NCBI GenBank assembly: GCA_965652395.1
Contig: CBFGUW010000023.1
Span: 1-64,000, forward strand
Direction: 5' to 3'
DNA length: 64,000 nt
Origin: Saccharospirillum sp965652395
GTDB taxonomy: Bacteria > Pseudomonadota > Gammaproteobacteria > Pseudomonadales > Natronospirillaceae
Positions within the stretch are counted from its first letter, which is position 1, and each line of letters opens with the position of its first letter. The notes below the pieces were generated by a model that saw only the letters and a list, made by a program, of their open reading frames with translations, did no database searches and was not told the DNA's origin. The position numbers were made by a program, and so were the translations under genes. Below are positions 35,547 through 46,600 of this stretch, piece by piece.

Positions 35547-36738
35547 GTGCAAGCCTCCGGTTAACGTTTCTCTGGACAACGAAATGATCGATTGTCGGCG
35601 CGAAGATATTGGCGAACAGGATGGCCAGCATGATGCCTTCCGGGAAAGCCGGGTTAATGACGCGGATCAATACCGTCATCACACCGATCAAAATACCGAA
35701 CCAAATTTTACCTGTGTCAGTCATGGAGGCGGACACCGGATCGGTCGCCATAAAGATCATGCCGAAGGCAAAACCACCAATGACCATATGCCAGTACCAG
35801 GGCAACGCAAACATCGGGTTGGTGTCTGAGCCGACAAAATTCAGCAGCGTCGACAAAGCAACCATGCCGATCATCACACCCAGAACGATACGCCAGCTGG
35901 CAATACCCATGGCCAACAGAATCGCACCACCGATGAAGATCATCAACGTGGACACTTCACCCACGGAGCCCTGCTGGATACCCAGGAAAGCGTCCATCCA
36001 GGTGATACCACCCAAGGTGCCTTCAACCAAGCCATCGCTGAACGCGTGGCTCAGTGCGGTCGCACCAGAGAAACCATCCACGGCGGTCCAGACGCTGTCG
36101 CCGGACATGGCCGCCGGATAGGCGAAGTACAGAAACGCACGACCGGTCAGCGCCGGGTTAAGGAAGTTCTTGCCGGTACCACCGAACACTTCCTTGCCGA
36201 TCACCACACCGAAGGTGATGCCCAACGCCACCTGCCACAGCGGAATACTGGGCGGGCAGATCAACGCGAACAGAACAGAGGTGACAAAGAAACCTTCGTT
36301 GACTTCGTGGCCCCGCACCATGGCGAACAATACTTCCCAGAACCCACCCACAACGAAGGTAACGATGTAGATGGGCAGGAAGTAGGCCGCACCATAGATG
36401 AGGTTGTCCCAGATGCTCGCCGGGTCGTGACCCGCGAACAGGCTGATCAAGACTTCACGCCAGCCGTCACCCACCGGCAAACCGGCGGCAATGGCGGTAT
36501 TCGCCTGCAAACCGAGGTTCCACATGCCCCAGAACATGGCCGGGAAGGTGCACAACCAGACCGTGATCATGATGCGTTTCAGGTCCATGCCGTCGCGAAC
36601 GTGAGCCGTGGTTTTGGTCACCGAGTTAGGCATGTAAAAAATGGTGTCCGCCGCTTCGTACAGGGCATACCACTTTTCATACTTGCCGCCTTTTTCAAAG
36701 TGCGGCGCCATATTGTCCAGAATATTTCTCAAGCCCAT
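35536..36738 (-). CDS. nqrB: Na+-translocating NADH:quinone reductase subunit B
   Basis: NqrB is the large membrane subunit that moves Na+ and carries a covalent FMN. The 400-residue sequence has about ten helices, the N-terminal EKGGKYEKWYALYEAADTIF block, and the flavinylation motif GFSGATALSHAF with the conserved Thr. FNPALTGRAFLYFAYPAAMSGD-like NPALTGRAFLYFAYP is also typical. It follows nqrA by 3 bp. Confidence 0.97.
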   Translation of the reverse strand: MGLRNILDNMAPHFEKGGKYEKWYALYEAADTIFYMPNSVTKTTAHVRDGMDLKRIMITVWLCTFPAMFWGMWNLGLQANTAIAAGLPVGDGWREVLISLFAGHDPASIWDNLIYGAAYFLPIYIVTFVVGGFWEVLFAMVRGHEVNEGFFVTSVLFALICPPSIPLWQVALGITFGVVIGKEVFGGTGKNFLNPALTGRAFLYFAYPAAMSGDSVWTAVDGFSGATALSHAFSDGLVEGTLGGITWMDAFLGIQQGSVGEVSTLMIFIGGAILLAMGIASWRIVLGVMIGMVALSTLLNFVGSDTNPMFALPWYWHMVIGGFAFGMIFMATDPVSASMTDTGKIWFGILIGVMTVLIRVINPAFPEGIMLAILFANIFAPTIDHFVVQRNVNRRLARVQ

Positions 36739-36741
36739 GCC

Positions 36742-38079
36742 TTACCCCTCCAGCTCGATGCGGGTCAGATTTTCCCGCAGAATCGGGCCGTATTCGTATT
36801 TACCGGCGCAAACATAGGTACATAGAGCCAGATCTTCTTCGTCCAGCTCCAACGCACCCAACTTCTCGGCGGTGTCGATATCGCCAACCGCCAGAGAACG
36901 CAGTAACTGGGTGGGCAGGATATCCAGCGGCATGACCTTCTCATATTGGCCAACCGGCAACATGGCCCGCTCGGAACCGTTGGTAGTGGTGGTGAAGTTG
37001 AACGTCTTACCCTTGAAGAGCTTGGAGATATAGATGTTGAGAACAGAGTGACGATCAGCACCCAGGCTCAGGTAGTGCAGCATCGGGCGATCGCGGCCTT
37101 CGGCCAGAACGGTTACCTGATTGTGGTAACGACCGAGATATTCGGCTTCTTCCAGTCCACCACGGCCACCAAAGACGGAGCCTGAGATCAGGCGGTTCTC
37201 GGCACTGCTCAGCTCATCGCGAGTGAGCTCGGCCAAGGATGCGCCCAGACGGGTACGCACCAAACGGGGTTCTTTAACCTGCGGGCCGGTCAGGGCCACC
37301 ACCCGATCCGTGCTCAGACGACCGGTGGTAACCAGTTTGGCCAGGGCTATAACGTCCTGGTAGCCGATGGTCCACACCACTTTGCCCGCATGAACAGGCT
37401 CAAGGAAGTGAATGTGGGTGCCTGGATTGCCCGCTGGGTGCTTGCCAGCGAACTCTTCCACGGAAACACCACCGGCAGTGGGGATATCCGCACCGGGAGC
37501 CTTACAGAGCCAGACTTTGCCTTCGGTCAGCTTGGTCAACAGCGAAAGGCCCTGAGTGAACGCCTCTTTATCCGCCGCGATGACTTTCGCCGGATCCGCA
37601 GCCAGAGGCTGGGTATCGATCGCCTGGACGAAAATCGCCTTAGGCGTACTGTCGATGGCCGGCACCTTGGAATAGGGACGGGTACGGAAGGCTGTCCAGA
37701 AACCGGACTTGACCAATACTGCACGCAGTGCTTCCGCGGAAAGCCCCTCCAGTTGATCGGCCGGAGTCGCGTCGAAGGTCTCGGCTTCGTCGCCCTCCAC
37801 TTGAATCACCAGGGATTGGAAAACGCGGCGTGCGCCACGATGAATGGCTTTAACAGTGCCTGAGGCTGGCGCGGTATAGGTCACGCCTTCGTTCTTCTTG
37901 TCGGTAAACACCGGCTGACCAAGCTTTACCCGGTCTCCTTCGCGCACCAACATCGTCGGTTTCATGCCATGGTAGTCGAAGCCCACCAACGCCACCGTAC
38001 TGACCGGCTGTCCGTCCGATATCTCCTGGCGCGGGGCGCCCGAGATAGGGAGGTCCAGCCCTTTTTTGATCGTAATCAT
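36742..38079 (-). CDS. nqrA: Na+-translocating NADH:quinone reductase subunit A
   Basis: NqrA is the cytoplasmic, quinone-associated subunit that heads the operon. The product is 445 residues when started at ATG 38079 (MITIKKGLDLPISGAP), the canonical NqrA N-terminus; the frame is open to 38331 but that extension has no NqrA similarity. Typical segments include VALVGFDYHGMKPTM, GTHIHFLEPVHAGKVVWTIGYQDV and ILPTQLLRSL. The 276-bp gap to divergent mfd must contain the nqr promoter; no specific operator is recognised. Confidence 0.97.
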   Translation of the reverse strand: MITIKKGLDLPISGAPRQEISDGQPVSTVALVGFDYHGMKPTMLVREGDRVKLGQPVFTDKKNEGVTYTAPASGTVKAIHRGARRVFQSLVIQVEGDEAETFDATPADQLEGLSAEALRAVLVKSGFWTAFRTRPYSKVPAIDSTPKAIFVQAIDTQPLAADPAKVIAADKEAFTQGLSLLTKLTEGKVWLCKAPGADIPTAGGVSVEEFAGKHPAGNPGTHIHFLEPVHAGKVVWTIGYQDVIALAKLVTTGRLSTDRVVALTGPQVKEPRLVRTRLGASLAELTRDELSSAENRLISGSVFGGRGGLEEAEYLGRYHNQVTVLAEGRDRPMLHYLSLGADRHSVLNIYISKLFKGKTFNFTTTTNGSERAMLPVGQYEKVMPLDILPTQLLRSLAVGDIDTAEKLGALELDEEDLALCTYVCAGKYEYGPILRENLTRIELEG

Positions 38080-38355
38080 AGTGTGCTGAGTCCAATGACT
38101 GTCAGAATCAGGAGGGGAGCGCAAAACGCCCAATCCCTGAAATCTGGTGTCAAATGCATTCCGGGTTGACGGAATTCGTGCCAAAAAAGCCGCTCCTGAC
38201 CAACCCACCCAAAAAAAGCGTGCGTAAGTATAAAGATCGGTGGTATCAATGGCTACCTCCGTTTGGGATACAACGCCCCAAGTCGCGTCTGGGCGGAATC
38301 CGCCTTTTCTGCTAGCATTCGCGGCCTTCAACGGTAGGAACCTCGCTTACACGCC

Positions 38356-41300
38356 ATGCTCAGCCAACAACTGAATCTTCCCGAACGCCCAGGCGACCAC
38401 CGTCACACAGGCAATCTATCCGGCTGCGCGGACAGCGCCTATCTGGCCGATGTCATGGCCCGGATTACCGGTACCTTATTGGTGATAGCGGACGGCCCGA
38501 CTGAGATGGAGCGTTTGGCGAGTGAACTGGCTGTTTTTCGGGGCCAGGAGCAATGGGGCATCCTGACCTTCCCGGATTGGGAAACCCTGCCCTACGACAA
38601 CTTCTCGCCACACGAAGACATTATTTCCGACCGGCTAAGGGTCCTGAACGAGCTGGCCAAGCAACCTCATGCCGTTTGCCTGACCACGGCGGCCAACTTA
38701 AGTCACCGGCTGCCACCGAAAGAGGCCTTGATCGGCACGGCTTTCGATTGGCATGTCGGCCAGACCATCGATATCGCCACCCAACGCCGTCAACTGGAAA
38801 GCGCCGGCTACCGCAATACGGATACGGTATATGAGCATGGCGAATTCGCGGTGCGCGGTTCTATTCTCGATATTTTCCCAATGGGCTCCGACCGCCCTAT
38901 CCGGGTCGACCTGTTCGACGACGAGATAGACACCCTGAAGTGGTTCGATCCCGACACTCAGCGCTCGGAGGACTCACTGGAGCGCATCACACTGCTGCCC
39001 GGTCGTGAAGTGCCCATGACCGAAACCGGCATCACCCGCTTCCGCCAGGCGTTTCGCGAGCGGTTCGATGTGGACTTTACCCAATGCTCCGTCTATCAGG
39101 ATGTCAGTGAAGGCATTGCACCGGGGGGAATCGAGTACTTTCTTCCTCTTTTCTACGAGCGTACCGACACGCTTTGGCAATATCTGCCGGAAAACACTCT
39201 GGCGGTCTACAACGACAGCCTGGAAAGCCAACTGCGGCACTTTTGGAGTGAAGTCGAGAACCGGCATGAAAACCGGCGCCACGACATCACCCAGCCTATT
39301 TTGACGCCTAGGGAACTGTTCGCCCCTGTGGACGAAGTGTTCACACAGGCAAAAGCCTTCGCCCGCCTCACTCTATCGGCCATGGCGATTCGGGAACAAC
39401 CGGGCCACCTGAACCTGCCGGTGGAAAAGCCCGTTAACTACCCAGTGGACCACAGAGCTCAAGAGCCCCTGAACAAGCTTGAATGCTTCTTGAAGGAAAC
39501 ATCCCACCGGGTTTTGTTTTGTGCGGAATCCATGGGTCGTCGCGAAGCCCTGAAAGAGCTGCTGAAACGCATCCGCATTCAACCGACCCCCGTTGAAACG
39601 GTGCGTGACTTTATCGATAGCCCCAAGGTTTCCACGGGCCTTACCGTGGCACCGCTCAGCCAGGGTCTTGTCGCTCTTGAAGGCGGTTTCGTGCTGATCA
39701 GCGAGTCGCAACTGTTCGGCGACTATGTAGTGCAGCAGCGCCGTCGCAGTCAGGCACAGCAGGACAGCTCGGACCAGGTCATCAAAAACCTGACCGAACT
39801 CTCCATCGGCAGCCCTGTCGTTCATATCGACCATGGCGTGGGGCGTTACCAGGGCCTGGAAACCCTGGACCTGGACGGTCAACAGCAGGAATTCCTCAAG
39901 CTCGACTACGCTGAAGGCAGCAAACTCTACGTTCCGGTCAGCAACCTTCATCTGATCAGCCGCTATTCCGGTGCCGATCTCGAATATGCGCCGCTGCATA
40001 AGCTGGGTAATGATCGATGGGCGAAAACCAAGCGCAAGGCCGCTGAGAAAATCCGTGACACCGCTGCCGAATTGTTGGCTCTCTATGCCCAGCGAGAGGC
40101 CCAGAAAGGCCATGCCTTCAGTTTCGAAGACGGCGACTATGCTCAATTCGCCGCCGGGTTCGGGTTCGAGGAAACAGCCGATCAGGCTCAGGCCATCGAA
40201 GCTGTTATCAAAGACATGAAACGCGAACAACCCATGGACCGCCTGGTGTGTGGTGACGTGGGTTTCGGCAAAACGGAAGTCGCACTGCGTGCAGCCTTCA
40301 TCGCGGCACAGAACGGCCATCAGGTAGCCGTCCTGGTGCCCACCACCCTACTCGCCCAACAGCACTTCGAGAACTTTAGGGATCGCTTCGCCGACTGGCC
40401 GGTAAGAGTCGAGGCGCTCAGTCGCTTCCGCAGCGGCAGCGAGACCAAACGCATCATCGAAGGCATCGAGGATGGCAAGGTCGATATTGTCGTCGGCACC
40501 CACAAGCTGCTGCAGAAAGACATGAAATTCAAAGACCTTGGCCTGCTGATCATCGATGAAGAGCACCGCTTCGGTGTGGGGCAGAAAGAAAAGATCAAGG
40601 CCCTACGCGCGAATGTCGACATCCTGACCTTGACGGCAACGCCCATTCCACGAACGTTGAACATGTCCATGTCCGGTGTCCGGGACCTGAGCATCATCGC
40701 CACGCCGCCCGCGCGCCGCCTGTCGGTCAAAACCTTCGTACGTGAACGTGAAGACGCCCAGGTTAAAGAAGCCATCCTGCGGGAGGTATTGCGGGGCGGT
40801 CAGGTGTACTACCTGCACAATGAAGTCAGCACCATTGAGCGAACTGCGCAGCATCTGAGGGAATTGGTCCCCGAAGCCCGTATCGTCGTCGCCCACGGGC
40901 AAATGCCGGAGCGGCAGCTCGAGCGCATCATGTCGGATTTCTACCACAAACGCTTCAATCTGCTGCTGTGCACTACCATTATTGAAACCGGTATCGACGT
41001 CCCGACGGCGAATACCATTATTATCGAACGCGCGGACCGCTTTGGTCTGGCCCAGCTGCACCAGTTAAGGGGCCGTGTCGGGCGTTCCCACCACCAGGCC
41101 TATGCCTACCTGATGACTCCGCCCTGGAAAACCCTCACCAAGGACGCGCAAAAACGCCTTGAGGCGATCAGCGAAGCCCAGGATCTCGGAGCAGGCTTCA
41201 CACTGGCGACGCACGATCTGGAAATTCGCGGTGCGGGTGAGCTGCTTGGCGAGGAACAGAGCGGACATATCGAAGGAATCGGCTTCTCCCTTTACCTGGA

Positions 41301-41814
41301 CATGCTGAACAAAGCTGTTAAAGCCATCCAATCCGGCGAGAGCTTTACGCTGGAAGACGCTGAGGCCCACGGCCCCGATATCAACCTGCGCATACCGGCC
41401 TTGATCCCGGCGGACTACATCCCCGACATCAATACCCGCCTGACACTCTATAAAAGAATCGCCTCGGCTGAAAACGAAGATGAACTGAAAGAGCTTCAGG
41501 TGGAAATGATCGACCGCTTCGGCCTATTGCCGGACCCGGTAAAACACCTGTTCCGACAGACCGCGCTGCGCCAGAAAGTCGAACCTTTGGGCATCGAACG
41601 ACTCGATGTCGGCCTCAAGGGTGGCAGCATCGATTTTGGCAAAAACACCACCGTCGACCCTTTTACGCTGGTGCAATTGATCCAGTCCCAACCCCACACC
41701 TTCAAACTGAAAAACGGCACTCAACTCAGGTTTGAAACCGACAGCCCAACGCCCGAGTCGCGGTTTGACACGGTGGAGGAAATCATCAAACTGGTCAGCA
41801 GGAAACCTCAGTGA
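38356..41814 (+). CDS. mfd: Transcription-repair coupling factor
   Basis: Mfd removes RNA polymerase stalled at DNA damage and recruits UvrA. The 1152-residue protein shows UvrB-homology modules at the N-terminus (FPDWETLPYDNFSPHEDIISDRL), the RNAP-interaction domain (IGSPVVHIDHGVGRYQGLETL), the superfamily 2 translocase with Walker A CGDVGFGKTEVALRAAF, DEEH box (LLIIDEEHRFGVGQKEK), TATPIPRTLNMSM, and C-terminal TRCF domain. Length is normal. uvrC at the other end of the window is its pathway partner. csiV overlaps its stop. Confidence 0.97.
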   Translation: MLSQQLNLPERPGDHRHTGNLSGCADSAYLADVMARITGTLLVIADGPTEMERLASELAVFRGQEQWGILTFPDWETLPYDNFSPHEDIISDRLRVLNELAKQPHAVCLTTAANLSHRLPPKEALIGTAFDWHVGQTIDIATQRRQLESAGYRNTDTVYEHGEFAVRGSILDIFPMGSDRPIRVDLFDDEIDTLKWFDPDTQRSEDSLERITLLPGREVPMTETGITRFRQAFRERFDVDFTQCSVYQDVSEGIAPGGIEYFLPLFYERTDTLWQYLPENTLAVYNDSLESQLRHFWSEVENRHENRRHDITQPILTPRELFAPVDEVFTQAKAFARLTLSAMAIREQPGHLNLPVEKPVNYPVDHRAQEPLNKLECFLKETSHRVLFCAESMGRREALKELLKRIRIQPTPVETVRDFIDSPKVSTGLTVAPLSQGLVALEGGFVLISESQLFGDYVVQQRRRSQAQQDSSDQVIKNLTELSIGSPVVHIDHGVGRYQGLETLDLDGQQQEFLKLDYAEGSKLYVPVSNLHLISRYSGADLEYAPLHKLGNDRWAKTKRKAAEKIRDTAAELLALYAQREAQKGHAFSFEDGDYAQFAAGFGFEETADQAQAIEAVIKDMKREQPMDRLVCGDVGFGKTEVALRAAFIAAQNGHQVAVLVPTTLLAQQHFENFRDRFADWPVRVEALSRFRSGSETKRIIEGIEDGKVDIVVGTHKLLQKDMKFKDLGLLIIDEEHRFGVGQKEKIKALRANVDILTLTATPIPRTLNMSMSGVRDLSIIATPPARRLSVKTFVREREDAQVKEAILREVLRGGQVYYLHNEVSTIERTAQHLRELVPEARIVVAHGQMPERQLERIMSDFYHKRFNLLLCTTIIETGIDVPTANTIIIERADRFGLAQLHQLRGRVGRSHHQAYAYLMTPPWKTLTKDAQKRLEAISEAQDLGAGFTLATHDLEIRGAGELLGEEQSGHIEGIGFSLYLDMLNKAVKAIQSGESFTLEDAEAHGPDINLRIPALIPADYIPDINTRLTLYKRIASAENEDELKELQVEMIDRFGLLPDPVKHLFRQTALRQKVEPLGIERLDVGLKGGSIDFGKNTTVDPFTLVQLIQSQPHTFKLKNGTQLRFETDSPTPESRFDTVEEIIKLVSRKPQ

Positions 41815-42626
41815 GACGTTACATGAGCTTTAAAACCGCCCTGGCGGCGCTGCTTTGCCTCAGTGCACCCCTGACATGGGCAGAGGATGAACGCTGGTTT
41901 CAGGTAGAAGTTTTGGTGTTTGAAAATCCAGCCTATGGCTCGAACACCCCGGAACAATGGCCTACTTATCCCGATTTGAGCACCCGATCTCCGGTTATAG
42001 ACATAGAGCCACCAATGCCTGAAACCATCGAAGAAGGTCTGAACGGTGTGGAGGTCATCACGCCCGAACCCGTGGCAGAGAACCGCCCCACCCCCTTCGA
42101 ACCGCTGATTCCCGAAGAACAGCAACTGCTCAAAGAAAGAGCGGCACTGGAAAAAAGCCGGGGCTTTCGAATTCTTTACCATGAAGCCTGGATGCAGCCG
42201 GTCCCCGATCGCGAATCCGTCATTCCCATCCGCATCCGTGGTGGTGACACCTACGGCCAACAACCGGAACTACAGGGCTATATCGACCTCTATGTAGAAC
42301 GCTATCTTCATCTGATCGCTGACTTACAACTGGTTCGCTACACTCAGACAGACAACCCGTTTCGCCTGATCGACGAACGCCAAACAGACAATTCGGATGG
42401 GTTTGCGCAGGTAGAACCTTTTGGCGGACTGTCTCTTTTTGACGAAACGCCCGCCTTGTCTTCCGCCAGCATCAGTCGGTCCGACAATCGCTTTTATGTC
42501 GCCACAGAGAGTGTTCGCCTCCAGCAGCGCCGCAGAATGCGCAGCAGCGAACTGCACTACCTGGATAACCCGGAGTTTGGTTTGTTGATATTGGTGACGC
42601 CGGTCGAGTTCAACGGTAATAGTTGA
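41811..42626 (+). CDS. csiV: CsiV-family exported protein
   Basis: The 271-residue product has a cleavable signal peptide (FKTALAALLCLSAPLTWA), then the family start WFQVEVLVFE and a C-terminal region with HYLDNPEFGLLILVTPVE, which matches CsiV proteins described as peptidoglycan-binding and as neighbours of mfd. The GTG at 41811 overlaps the mfd stop as GTGA, suggesting coupling; ATG 41823 is an alternative that keeps the signal peptide. Biological role in this organism is uncertain. Confidence 0.78.
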   Translation: MRRYMSFKTALAALLCLSAPLTWAEDERWFQVEVLVFENPAYGSNTPEQWPTYPDLSTRSPVIDIEPPMPETIEEGLNGVEVITPEPVAENRPTPFEPLIPEEQQLLKERAALEKSRGFRILYHEAWMQPVPDRESVIPIRIRGGDTYGQQPELQGYIDLYVERYLHLIADLQLVRYTQTDNPFRLIDERQTDNSDGFAQVEPFGGLSLFDETPALSSASISRSDNRFYVATESVRLQQRRRMRSSELHYLDNPEFGLLILVTPVEFNGNS

Positions 42627-42685
42627 TCCAAAGGTGACTCGCCTCACCTCCGGTCTCTTTCATACGTCTAGTCAGAAGCCTATAA

Positions 42686-43534
42686 ATGAAGCTGGTTAAA
42701 GTCCTGTTTTGTGTAATAACCACCACCCTCCTGAGTGCCTGCTTTTCACCCGATGCACCTACCGACGTATCGGATAGGTTTTGGCAGGCGCTGATTGCCG
42801 GTGATTCGAAAAACGCCGCACGTTACTCCACCCTGGTCAGTGAAGCGGCATTTGACGGGTTCTCTCAGAACTGGTCGGGGGTAACCGTCACTCAGGGCCG
42901 GACGGTTATCGACGGCTCGACTTCACAGGTCACCACCCATATCAACAACCTCTCTGGACCCAATAGACAGAGAGAAGTTACCACCTATCTAATAAAACAG
43001 AACGAAGAATGGGGGGTGGATTATTACGCCACCCAGGACGCATTTAACGATCAGCCGATAGTGGACCGGTTGATCGATTCGTTTTCCGGTTTGAGCGAAC
43101 GATTAAAATCGGAATTATCGCAGCACTCCAATGAAGCGGCTAAAGAGTTGGACCGTATCGGCGAAGAATTATCCCGCAAGGCCCGGGAGTTGAACCAACA
43201 ATGGGAACCGGCCATTGAGGACTACAGGGTGCAACTCCAGGACCAGCTGGATAAGTTAATCGACTCTTTAAATGATGCACTGGAAGAGCATCAGGCCAAA
43301 GCAACACCAGCCGACAAACGCATTCTGAACGAGACGATCAACAAGCTGGAACACCAGAAGGAGAACCTTCAACAAGCGAGCCTGACTGCCATTGCGGAAG
43401 CCACCCATTTACTGGCCGAAGTCCAATTACAGCTGGCCGTGCTCGGCCAGGAATTCAGCGAACAGAAAAATGAATGGCGAGACAGCTTCGAAGAGTTACA
43501 GCAGGAATTGAATCGGTTTCTGGAGGAGTTTTAG
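42686..43534 (+). CDS. Putative lipoprotein with N-terminal DUF4878-like fold and C-terminal coiled coil
   Basis: The 282-residue product has a lipoprotein signal (lipobox LLSAC, Cys19). Residues 25-120 look like an NTF2/DUF4878-type domain (VSDRFWQALIAGDSKNAARY, TYLIKQNEEWGVDYY). Residues 130-282 are highly charged and helical with heptad patterns, probably a coiled coil. The function is unknown. The IS insertion begins 16 bp after its stop; the coding sequence itself appears intact. Confidence 0.7.
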   Translation: MKLVKVLFCVITTTLLSACFSPDAPTDVSDRFWQALIAGDSKNAARYSTLVSEAAFDGFSQNWSGVTVTQGRTVIDGSTSQVTTHINNLSGPNRQREVTTYLIKQNEEWGVDYYATQDAFNDQPIVDRLIDSFSGLSERLKSELSQHSNEAAKELDRIGEELSRKARELNQQWEPAIEDYRVQLQDQLDKLIDSLNDALEEHQAKATPADKRILNETINKLEHQKENLQQASLTAIAEATHLLAEVQLQLAVLGQEFSEQKNEWRDSFEELQQELNRFLEEF

Positions 43535-43544
43535 GGGCGGAAAA

Positions 43545-43550
43545 TAGTTA
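43545..43550. repeat. Left target-site duplication TAGTTA
   Basis: TAGTTA immediately precedes the left IS end and is repeated at 47308-47313 just after the right end. A 6-bp duplication is the simplest reading. Confidence 0.65.
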
Positions 43551-43659
43551 GTTCGCCCTGCAAAAAGCTGAGACTCAGTACTCATGCGAGTATGAGCGTT
43601 GTTTGGCATAATCCGTCTACAACCTTCGCCCCTGACAATAACCAAAACCTTGTAGAAGC

Positions 43660-46600
43660 ATGAAGCCAGAAGAGACCCAGAAGACGCCCCAGATAGATGC
43701 TTTCCGTGTTGACCTACGGGACATCGTTAATCCGCGACACGAATTGGTACAAATCTGCGATCACATCGACTGGGAATCCTGTCACTCGGAATTCTCACGG
43801 CTTTATGCCGATCTGGGTCGGCCTGGTTCTTCCGTTCGGCTTCTGGTGGGTCTGAGCTTGCTCAAACACACCTACGACTTGTCGGATGAGGCTCTCATCC
43901 AACGCTGGGTAGAGAACCCCTATTACCAATATTTTTGCGGTGAACAGTTCTTCCAGCATAAACCGCCCATCAACCCAACCACCCTGGGCCGGTTCCGGCG
44001 TCGGCTGGGTGAATCGGGAATGAAGCAGCTTTTGTCACTGACCATCAAGGCCGGTCTCAGTACGGGAACCATTGAAGACGACAGCCTGAAGACCGTTGCG
44101 GTGGATACCACGGTCATGGAAAAAGCGGTTCGCCACCCGAACGATGGCGCATTGCTCAAGAGAGCTCAGGAACACTTGGTTAAGCTGGCCCATGAATATG
44201 GGGTAAAGCTGCGCCAGACCTATGAGAAGGAAATGAGCAAGTTGGAGCTTCAGGTAGGGCGCTATGCTCATGCCAAACAGTTCAAGCGCATGAGGAAGGC
44301 TCTCAAGGCCATGGCCTCTCGAGTGGGGCGTATCGCACGGGACATTCTGCGTAAGCTGAAACCGGAAAACTCAGACGGCCATGTCCTCAACAAACTCAAG
44401 CAGGCAGCCACACTCATCAAGCAGGCTCGGAACCCAAAGATGAAAGCCATCGCCAAGCTGTTCAGTTTGCACGCCCCTGAAGTGGAGTGCATCAGCAAGG
44501 TGCGACGTGAAGTCGTCAAAGTCATTGTTTCACTGCGATATACACTGGCGCAGGATGAAACCAGCCGTTCCGTCGGCTGTAGCCTACCGGAACATGCGTC
44601 ATGGGCAACCATCTCGTGTGAAGCTTCTGGGACAACGTACCCCAGCTCCAGAACGGGGCACAGAACGAAGTGTGAACGACGTTCGATACCTGCCAGCGTC
44701 AAGGCGGGTTGGGGGCAAGGCTGGGTGGTAGGGTCAACATATGTGAACTGTTGAAGATGCCGTTATGCACAACAAGCCTAAGGCGCTGACAGGCTTGAAC
44801 CAAAAGGTATGTGGTTGGCTGCTCCTTCTTTTGCTTGGGAGCACACGGACATGAAACCACCGGCATACAGACAGGACCTAACCCACGAACATAAGTGATT
44901 TTGACGGAACACGGTAAGCCCCTTGTGCCGCCACCGCAAACCGCGATGGCAGGCCAACCGCAAGGAAGGCTGAGGGCACAGGGGGTAAAGGAGGATGGAA
45001 AAAGCGAATGCCGCACTGTAATGGTGAGGATACGGGCATGAGACATGGCCCGATGCGAAAGCAGGCCCACTTCCATCTGGTCTTTGATGGCGAGAGAATT
45101 TGAGACACCGAATATGAGGAAAAGCAGATGACAGCCTTGGCAGAAGGACCGGCGACGGTCATGTCAGGGACTGGTGCGTCCTCAGACAATCCGTATCCTT
45201 GGGTGATGCTACCTTGGCATCACTTGGAACGGGTCGTTAAGCGGCTGCAAATGCGTATCGCCAAGGCAACGCAACAGGGCCGGTGGGGCAAAGTCAAATC
45301 ATTGCAACACTTGCTCACTCACTCACGGGCTGCGAAACTGCTTGCAGTCAAACGTGTGACAGAAAACGCTGGCAAGAAAACTAGTGGTGTAGATGGTCGG
45401 CTCTGGCTGACTGATCGCGCAAAGGTGGCGGCGGCAAGCCAACTGACACTCAGAGGATACCGCCCTTTGCCACTGCGCCGAATCTACATCCCCAAAGCCA
45501 ATGGGAAAAGGCGCCCCCTGGGCATTCCGACGATGAAGGATCGGGCGATGCAAGCGCTATGGTTGATGGCCTTGGAGCCTGTCACTGAAACGCTTGCCGA
45601 CCCTAACTCTTACGGGTTTAGGCCCCATCGCTCAACCGCCGACGCAATCGAACAATGCTTCTGTTCGCTTGCCAAGCGCGGTTCGGCCCAGTGGATTTTA
45701 GAGGCAGATATCAAGGGGTGTTTCGACAACATCAGTCATGAGTGGCTGATGAGACACATCCCGATGCGGAAGGACATACTTCGCAAATGGCTCGAAGCCG
45801 GTTATGTGGAAAAAGGCCGACTGTTCAATACAGAATCGGGAACGCCACAAGGGGGAATCATCTCCCCAACACTGGCCAACCGGGTATTGGATGGCCTCCA
45901 GACAGCGATCAACCAGGCCCTCCCGCAGACAAAGACAGGTAGACAACAGGCAAAAGTACATTTGTCGCGTTATGCCGATGACTTTGTCATCACGGGTGCG
46001 AGCCGGGAGTTTCTCCTGAACCAAATCAAGCCGGCAGTGGTGTCCTTTCTCGCGGAAAGGGGCCTGTCACTTGCTCAGGAAAAGACTCGGATCGTCCACA
46101 TTACCGAGGGCTTCGATTTTCTGGGGCAAAATGTCCGGAAATACGGCCGAAAACTGCTAATAAAACCATCGCTCAAGAGCGTCGACTCGCTGCTGGGTAA
46201 GGTGGATAACATCATTCGCAAAAATCGCGCAGCCACTCAAGAACAGCTGATCACACACTTAAACCCGGTCATTCGAGGCTGGGCTATGTATCATCGGCAT
46301 GTGGTGGCGAAAGCGGTGTTCTCGAAAGTTGACCATCTGATTTGGCAGAAACTGTGGCGATGGGCTAAGCGCCGTCACCCTAAAAAGGGGATGAAGTGGA
46401 TTAAACAAAGGTACTTCCACCGGCTAGGGAGGAGAGACTGGATCTTTGCAACCCCTTCTAAGGAAGGATCAAAAGCATTTCAGTACTACTTGACCAAAGC
46501 CTCTAACGTGCGCATCCAGCGGCATGTGAAGATCTGTGGAAATGCCAATCCATACGCTCCAGAATGGCAGCAGTATATTGTCAGACGAAAATTGAAAGGA

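Noticed and set aside
38080..38331. N-terminal extension of NqrA by 84 residues
   Set aside because: Canonical NqrA starts at MITIKKGLDLP; the extra part has no NqrA character and would occupy the promoter region.
43660..44754. A 364-residue transposase reading straight into the intron
   Set aside because: The last ~84 codons lie beyond the GTGCGAC intron start; splicing to 46731 gives the real C-terminus.
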